NCBI GenBank assembly: GCA_002812745.2
Contig: NCSJ02000002.1
Span: forward strand, 1 to 64,000
Length of the DNA: 64,000 bases
Reading direction: 5' to 3'
From: Scytalidium lignicola
Taxonomy: Eukaryota; Ascomycota; Leotiomycetes
Of this stretch, positions 59,707 to 64,000 are shown piece by piece (positions within the stretch are counted from its first letter, which is position 1; each line of letters opens with the position of its first letter). The position numbers and the translations under genes are program-made. The notes beneath the pieces were generated by a model. The model saw nothing but the letters and a program-made list of their open reading frames with translations. It made no database searches and was not told where the DNA came from.

Positions 59707-60039
59707 GAGGATGGCTTACATAAAATGCAAGATCTTCATTGTTGCGACAACGGATTGATGTGATGTTGTTTAATCGAGTGGAGTAGGCTAGGACATTTTC
59801 AAAGGACATTCATACCTTGAAATAAAACCTCAATATAAGAACTTATGTTTTAAGGATCTCACCAACAGCTTAGCTGGGTCTTAGTCGTGGTCTCGCGCTA
59901 ATAGACGCGATATACGCCCTCTGGGGAAGCGAATTCCCCAAGTCGCCAAACCTCAAAAGCTTTCAGCCTCACATAAGGCCAGCTGTTTCACCTTTCCGAA
60001 CGAGAAATATCAACGGCATCTCAGCCTTTCGCATTAAAC
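59707..60039. other. Spacer between Ima1-type and KH-domain genes
   Basis: 333 bp containing the Ima1 3' UTR and the KH-gene promoter. A small GC-rich inverted stretch (TCGCGCTAATAGACGCGA) lies near 59900. No gene seen. Confidence 0.5.
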
Positions 60040-62099
60040 ATGGACGATACAGAGCGACGAACAGCAAAGCGCTCGCGCTTCGATCAAACTGAACCAGAAG
60101 TAAAACGATCATCGAGATTCGATAGACGATCACGCTCGCCTCCAAACCGCGAATCTGCTCGCAGCAGAAGTCCTGCAAGAAGATCTTCAAAGAGTCCAGC
60201 TCCAGAATCTGCAAAGAAGCTCGATCCAGCAGCGGCGGCGGGTATGTGAATTGACCATTTTAGGAGTATTTACGGACTGTACTAATACCTCTCTCTACAG
60301 CTGCTGCGGCGGCAAGAATCAATGAGCAACTAAAATCAAAGAAAGGAATCCAGCATGTTGATGTCCCTCCTATTAGATCGGTATGGTTTGCTATGAATTA
60401 TTGGGATAGGTGTACTAACTCATGATATAGTCCAACAGTCCCGCTCCGCCTGCTAGATCTACCTCAGCAGCTAGCAACAGCACGGGCACGGTTAATGGTG
60501 AAATGTATATAGCAGATGGCGACTACATCAAAGATATTGAAGTTAACGATCTGCGAAATCGGTACACACTGACTAAAGGTTCTACTCAAAAGATGGTAAA
60601 TATCCCTTGTGTTAATATCGCACTGATAGATCAGGTTTCTTTCAATGAATTATGCTAGCAGACAGCTTCCCCCCTCACGTTTCTTAGCTCTTTTACTTGT
60701 GTGTGGGACTTTCAAGCTTACCTAAAGCGCGATAGTACTCAATGTATAACCCTCTTTGGCATCTGCTGACTCCCGCTGCGTGACATTTAGATTAAGGATG
60801 ACACCGGCGCTGGTACGCTCCACCTACAACTTTGACTTTTGTATAGAGTTTACATGTTGACTTTTAAAGATGTCACGACGCGTGGAAGTTATTACCCCGA
60901 TAAAAGCATGGCAACCGCTGCTGTAGGAACCATTTCATTAAGTTTGTCCTTTGATCTTTAGCTAACGATGAATTAGAATCCTCCGCTTTACCTCCATGTT
61001 ACCAGTACGACCAAGAAAGGCCTCGAAGAAGCAGTCAAGAAGATCGAAGAACTCATGAAACAGGAACTACCAAATCTTGTTGACGAGCGACGCTTTCGAC
61101 GGAGAGAGCCCGAGGTTGAACGAGATGAATTTGGCCGAGTCAGTTCTCTGGGTCAGTTGTGATATATTCTGTGATTTGCTAACAAGTAGTAGCGCAAATG
61201 GCCAGAGGAGAAGATCCCCATCAACTTTGAATCTCTTCCCGGTTTTAACCTTCGTGCTCAAGTTGTAGGTCATGGTGGAGCATATGTCAAACATATTCAA
61301 CAGGAAACCAGATGTCGCGTCCAGATTAAGGGTCGCGGCTCTGGATTTATGGAGCATGCCACTGGCCGTGAAAGCGATGAGGACATGTATCTACATGTTG
61401 CGTACGTATGGTGGTGAGTTGGTTTGTAGTGTTATACCTAGCTGATCCCGGTGCAGTGGCCCAGATCCAAATGAGGTCCAGAAAGCGAAAGAGTTATGCG
61501 AAGATCTCCTCGCAAACGTAAGAATACAGTACGAGGAATTCAAAAGCCGGCCTCCACAACGGAGCTATGGCGGTAGTCAAAATACAGGATACGGCGGGGA
61601 GCGTGGTTACGGTGATCGCAACCAAGACAGATCGCACTCTTATGGAGGAGGGTATGGAGGTTATAGTCACTCTCCAACTCCCACCACTCCAGGGACGGCG
61701 ATCAGCCCTCCCGGCGCCGGCGCTCCTGGTGCTGGTAGTCCTACTTCAGGAGCAGACTACGCTGCTCAGTATGCTCAGTATTATGGTGGTGCAGATCCCT
61801 ATGCGGCTTATGGGGGATATGCAGCGTAATTTCTTTCATCCCTTCTGACTTTGCTCTGTACTAAATTTTTCTTTAGGTATGTGCAATATTATCAACAATA
61901 TATGGCGGCCGCGGCAGCAGCACAACAGCAATCTCCTCCAGGGGCACTAGGTACTTCAAGCTCCGCACCTCCACCACCACCCAGCGAAGCCCCCCCTCCG
62001 CCACCGCCAGGCTCAGCAGCTCCCCCTCCACCACCACCCTCAAATGCACCCCCTGGAACTGGTTCTTATAGCGCTGTTCCTCCCCCCCCAGGAATGTGA
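60040..62099 (+). CDS. KH-domain RNA-binding protein (KHDC4/BLOM7-like)
   Basis: About eight exons can be joined in phase. The protein starts MDDTERRTAKRSRFDQTE, with an Arg/Ser-rich nuclear region (SRSPPNRESARSRSPARR). Two KH-like modules follow: DIEVNDLRNRYTLTKGSTQKM, then IKDDTGADVTTRGSYYPDKSMA (with …NPPLYLHVTSTTKKGLEEAV), and FNLRAQVVGHGGAYVKHIQQETRC with VQIKGRGSGF. The GHGGAYVKHI loop is the KH GxxG-type RNA-binding loop. The tail is Gly/Tyr-rich (YAAQYAQYYGG), then Pro-rich (APPPPPSEAPPPPPP). This matches human KHDC4/BLOM7 and its fungal relatives, splicing-associated nuclear RNA-binding proteins. The last intron follows GCAGC and opens with GTAATT, so retaining it would end the protein before the proline tail. 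Confidence 0.9.
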
Positions 62100-62251
62100 T
62101 CGGTTATGATCCTATCTCTGCCATATTTCGATTGAGTTTTCTGCTTTCATTCATCTTCAGATGTGAGGCATATGGATCTTTCAGTCATCGCATTCTTGTA
62201 CTATAATCACCAGTGGACACGGCCTTGTCCTAGCAAAGTGCGTTCTAAATC

Positions 62252-62785
62252 TCAATCTAGCAATTCAATACTCTTTAGGAGTTCCTCTCCGTCGTCTCGT
62301 TCTTGTATTGCTTCCGCTTCCGTATCTTTGAAAGTGAGTCGGGACCCGTAAGATATACAGAGCTCTTCTCCAGTTCTAATGTCTCTTAAAGTTGTATATG
62401 TGATAAGGAGGTTGGTGAGATCTCGTTCCCAGCCTACGTTTTGATGTAGGCTAGAGTGGTTGAACATGCTTCCAAGGCCTAAGACGACTGCTTGGGTTGT
62501 CGAGGGAACCTCGGAGGTGTAAATACTTCCGTTAGCCTTTTCGTTGCCACATTTGTATGGCCAGTTACTGTGATGGTGTTAGATCATTATGTTCTAGCAA
62601 TATAAAGGTCAACCTTGGTCATTACTAGGTATAGTTGTAGAGATTTGTCTTCCTAATATGTTTCTCGTTCTCAACGGGGTCTAGAACCAATACTGGACAA
62701 ACCTCAAGTACTGTTCTAGCTGGGATATCTTTACCCGCAAAAATTCCACGACCTATTCGTATGGATACCAAAGTCAGTATTTATC
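62252..62785 (-). CDS. SET-domain protein (lysine methyltransferase-like), 5' end unresolved
   Basis: Two exons are clear. The first (about 62785-62640) encodes RGIFAGKDIPARTVLEVCPVLVLDP and ends NLYNYTY. The second (from about 62572 to the stop at 62252) encodes NWPYKCGNEKANGSIY, then GLGSMFNHSSLHQNVGWERD, LITYTTLRDIRTGEELCISYGSRL and a variable tail ending SIELLD. The NHS and GEELCISYG motifs are the SAM-binding/catalytic signature of SET domains; the compact form suits non-histone or small histone methyltransferases. The first methionine is missing: just upstream of RGIF the frame meets a stop, and an acceptor-like CTGAC…AATAG suggests a further 5' exon. It converges with the KH gene (150 bp apart). 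Confidence 0.82.
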
Positions 62786-63314
62786 GTATTATACATGGTA
62801 TTGCCCGTCAGCTAGCAGGTTTCTACCGGAGTTTCATTATTGCAACACAAGACCTTTAGGTGTATCCATGACGAGTAACAACCCTTCCTCTCTCTTCAGC
62901 TGGATCCCTCCGATAATTCCTCCTCCAGTGATACCCATGCTGACCAGTGATCTGATCTTCACTCTCTTAAGACGCTTCCCTTCGCTATCATGCTGACTTC
63001 AAAAATTTATCCCATCGAGCGGTGGAAATGGAGTCACTTATGCACAACTATGCAAACTATACTTTTATGACGGGCTTTCTTTAATTTTAGTGGCTCGGTT
63101 GGTTATGCAACATCCCGTTGTAGAATTTCAAGTGTATACACCAATAATATTACTTCGCTTAAGCTTATGCATATGGTCGAGGGGATAGTGGGCTGCCAAT
63201 CGATAAGCGGGCGGTGAGGGTGGCAGAATTTCACGGCACTCGACTTCCCCCTGTCACTGCCTGTCTCTTGGTTCCTAAAGTAAGAGCTACATGGCTTAAT
63301 AAAAGAGACTAGCA
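62786..63314. other. Divergent spacer containing MITE copy B
   Basis: Includes the unseen 5' part of the SET gene, the TRAPPC13 promoter and the MITE at 63010-63185. Confidence 0.55.
63010..63185 (-). mobile_element. MITE, copy B, with terminal inverted repeats and TA duplication
   Basis: The left end is TCCCATCGAGCGG and the right end, reverse complemented, is TCCCCTCGACCAT, so the outer 11 bases match at 9. TA flanks each end (63008-63009 and 63186-63187). The 176-bp body has no coding capacity. Its first 112 bases are the inverted relative of 52287-52398 (copy A). The TA duplication points to Tc1/mariner-type mobilisation. Confidence 0.8.
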
Positions 63315-64000
63315 ATGGCGCATCAGCGCAGTACCTCAACAGTTGATGCAGTTAAAGAGCCTCATTCAGTGTCCCTGAAAGTACTCAGGTAACTTTTTCA
63401 CTTTCTTACGCCTCCAAGCTCACAATCCTTTCCTCTGACATCAACCGACCCTAGGCTCTCCAAGCCATCTCTCTCTGTCCAACACCCTCTCCCCTACACC
63501 CCATCCTCCTCTCCACTAAAGGCGACATCTCCTTCTCCCTCTTCCTCATTAGCCTATCCGATTAGCAACTTCACCGACACCTCGCCCTTCATCCTTTCTC
63601 CAGTCCTCACACTCCCACCAGCATTTGGTTCCGCCTATGTCGGCGAAACGTTCAGCTGCACGCTATGCGCAAACAATGAGGTCCTACCCTCTTCCTACAC
63701 AGGTGTTCAAAGAACAATAAGCAATGTACGAATCGAAGCTGAGATGAAGACGCCGTCTTCAGATACACCCGTGCCATTGACTCTACTATCCGCCGAAGAT
63801 CACGCAGCAGCAGCTCCATCACCTCCTCAAGAGAGTTCAGACGAGGAGAAAGACGAAGAAGAAGAAGATGATGATGATGACAAGGCAGCAGTAGCAACAG
63901 AGAAACCAGAAAAGAAAGACACCAGCAAGACAGGTGTAGATCTAGCTCCTAGCCACAGCCTACAAAAGATCGTAAACTTCGACCTGAAAGAAGAAGGATC
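63315..64000 (+). CDS. TRAPPC13-like trafficking complex subunit, 5' part
   Basis: Exon 1 (63315-63388) encodes MAHQRSTSTVDAVKEPHSVSLKVLR. After a 66-bp intron, exon 2 from 63455 encodes LSKPSLSVQHPLPY…, then the conserved TSPFILSPVLTLPPAFGSAYVGETFSCTLCANNE and VQRTISNVRIEAEMKTPSS. This is the start of the DUF974/TRAPPC13 beta-sandwich family, peripheral subunits of the TRAPP tethering complex that activates Rab/Ypt GTPases at the Golgi. An acidic insert (SSDEEKDEEEEDDDDD) and the segment VDLAPSHSLQKIVNFDLKEEGS follow. The gene runs off the end of the window, so its length cannot be judged. Confidence 0.9.

Noticed and set aside
1..64000. CRISPR arrays, bacterial operons, tRNA or rRNA genes
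   Set aside because: I searched by eye for repeat-spacer patterns, tRNA T-loop/B-box words and rRNA landmarks and saw none. A tRNAscan or Rfam run would be needed for certainty about small RNAs.

Overview
The window reads as nuclear DNA of a filamentous ascomycete, most likely a Leotiomycete of the Sclerotiniaceae/Helotiales type. The evidence is short phase-consistent GT-AG introns with CTAAC/CTGAC-like branch points, a set of ascomycete housekeeping genes, and gene families I associate with that class (fungal HNH proteins, RTA1, MHYT signalling, a Leotiomycete-type 'CxxC + F-box-like' family). The genus cannot be fixed from the sequence alone. Isolated Ns sit almost always at a homopolymer, which points to a pyrosequencing-style assembly with uncertain run lengths. 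Several apparent frameshifts are therefore suspect.

Layout: 1-8.6 kb holds no gene I can support and is rich in GTAC/TACAGTA palindromes. 8.6-11.8 kb is a large serine-rich fungal protein (+). 12.2-14.4 kb is a divergent pair, a steroid 5-alpha-reductase-like enzyme (-) and a POF1-type nucleotidylyltransferase (+, frameshifted at a G9 run). 14.8-17.7 kb is an MHYT-domain sensor (-). 18.8-21.2 kb is a decayed zone: coding remnants with in-frame stops, then an HNH-endonuclease-family gene with a premature stop. 22.4-34.1 kb is a dense housekeeping block: ACH1 acetyl-CoA hydrolase/CoA-transferase (-), Ndc1 nucleoporin (-), a Pep12/syntaxin-type t-SNARE (+), histone chaperone Rtt106 (+), and a conserved fungal protein of unknown function (-). 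34.1-37.7 kb is gene-free. 37.7-44.1 kb holds PNKP-type DNA-end-repair kinase/phosphatase (-), a mitochondrial PPR protein (-), mitoribosomal mS23 (+) and ALG14 (-).

45.7-57 kb is AT-rich accessory DNA: an alpha/beta hydrolase (-), a Zn2Cys6 transcription factor (-), an RTA1-like membrane protein (+), a Leotiomycete-type family protein with two homopolymer frameshifts (+), and MITE-like elements. 57.4-64 kb returns to conserved genes: Ima1-type inner nuclear membrane protein (+), a KH-domain splicing-associated protein (+), a SET-domain protein (-) and the 5' end of a TRAPPC13-like trafficking subunit (+, cut by the window edge).

How the genes relate: this is mostly a mosaic of independent eukaryotic genes rather than operons. 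Ndc1 and Ima1 both belong to the nuclear envelope; the t-SNARE, TRAPPC13 and ALG14 belong to the secretory pathway; mS23, the PPR protein and ACH1 are mitochondrial. The only stretch that looks like a co-regulated accessory module is hydrolase - Zn2Cys6 regulator - RTA1 at 45.7-51.4 kb. I did not find a convincing new defence or mobile system. The most informative non-standard signals are two TA-flanked MITE families, C-to-T-type decay around 18.8-21 kb, and the recurrent homopolymer frameshifts.
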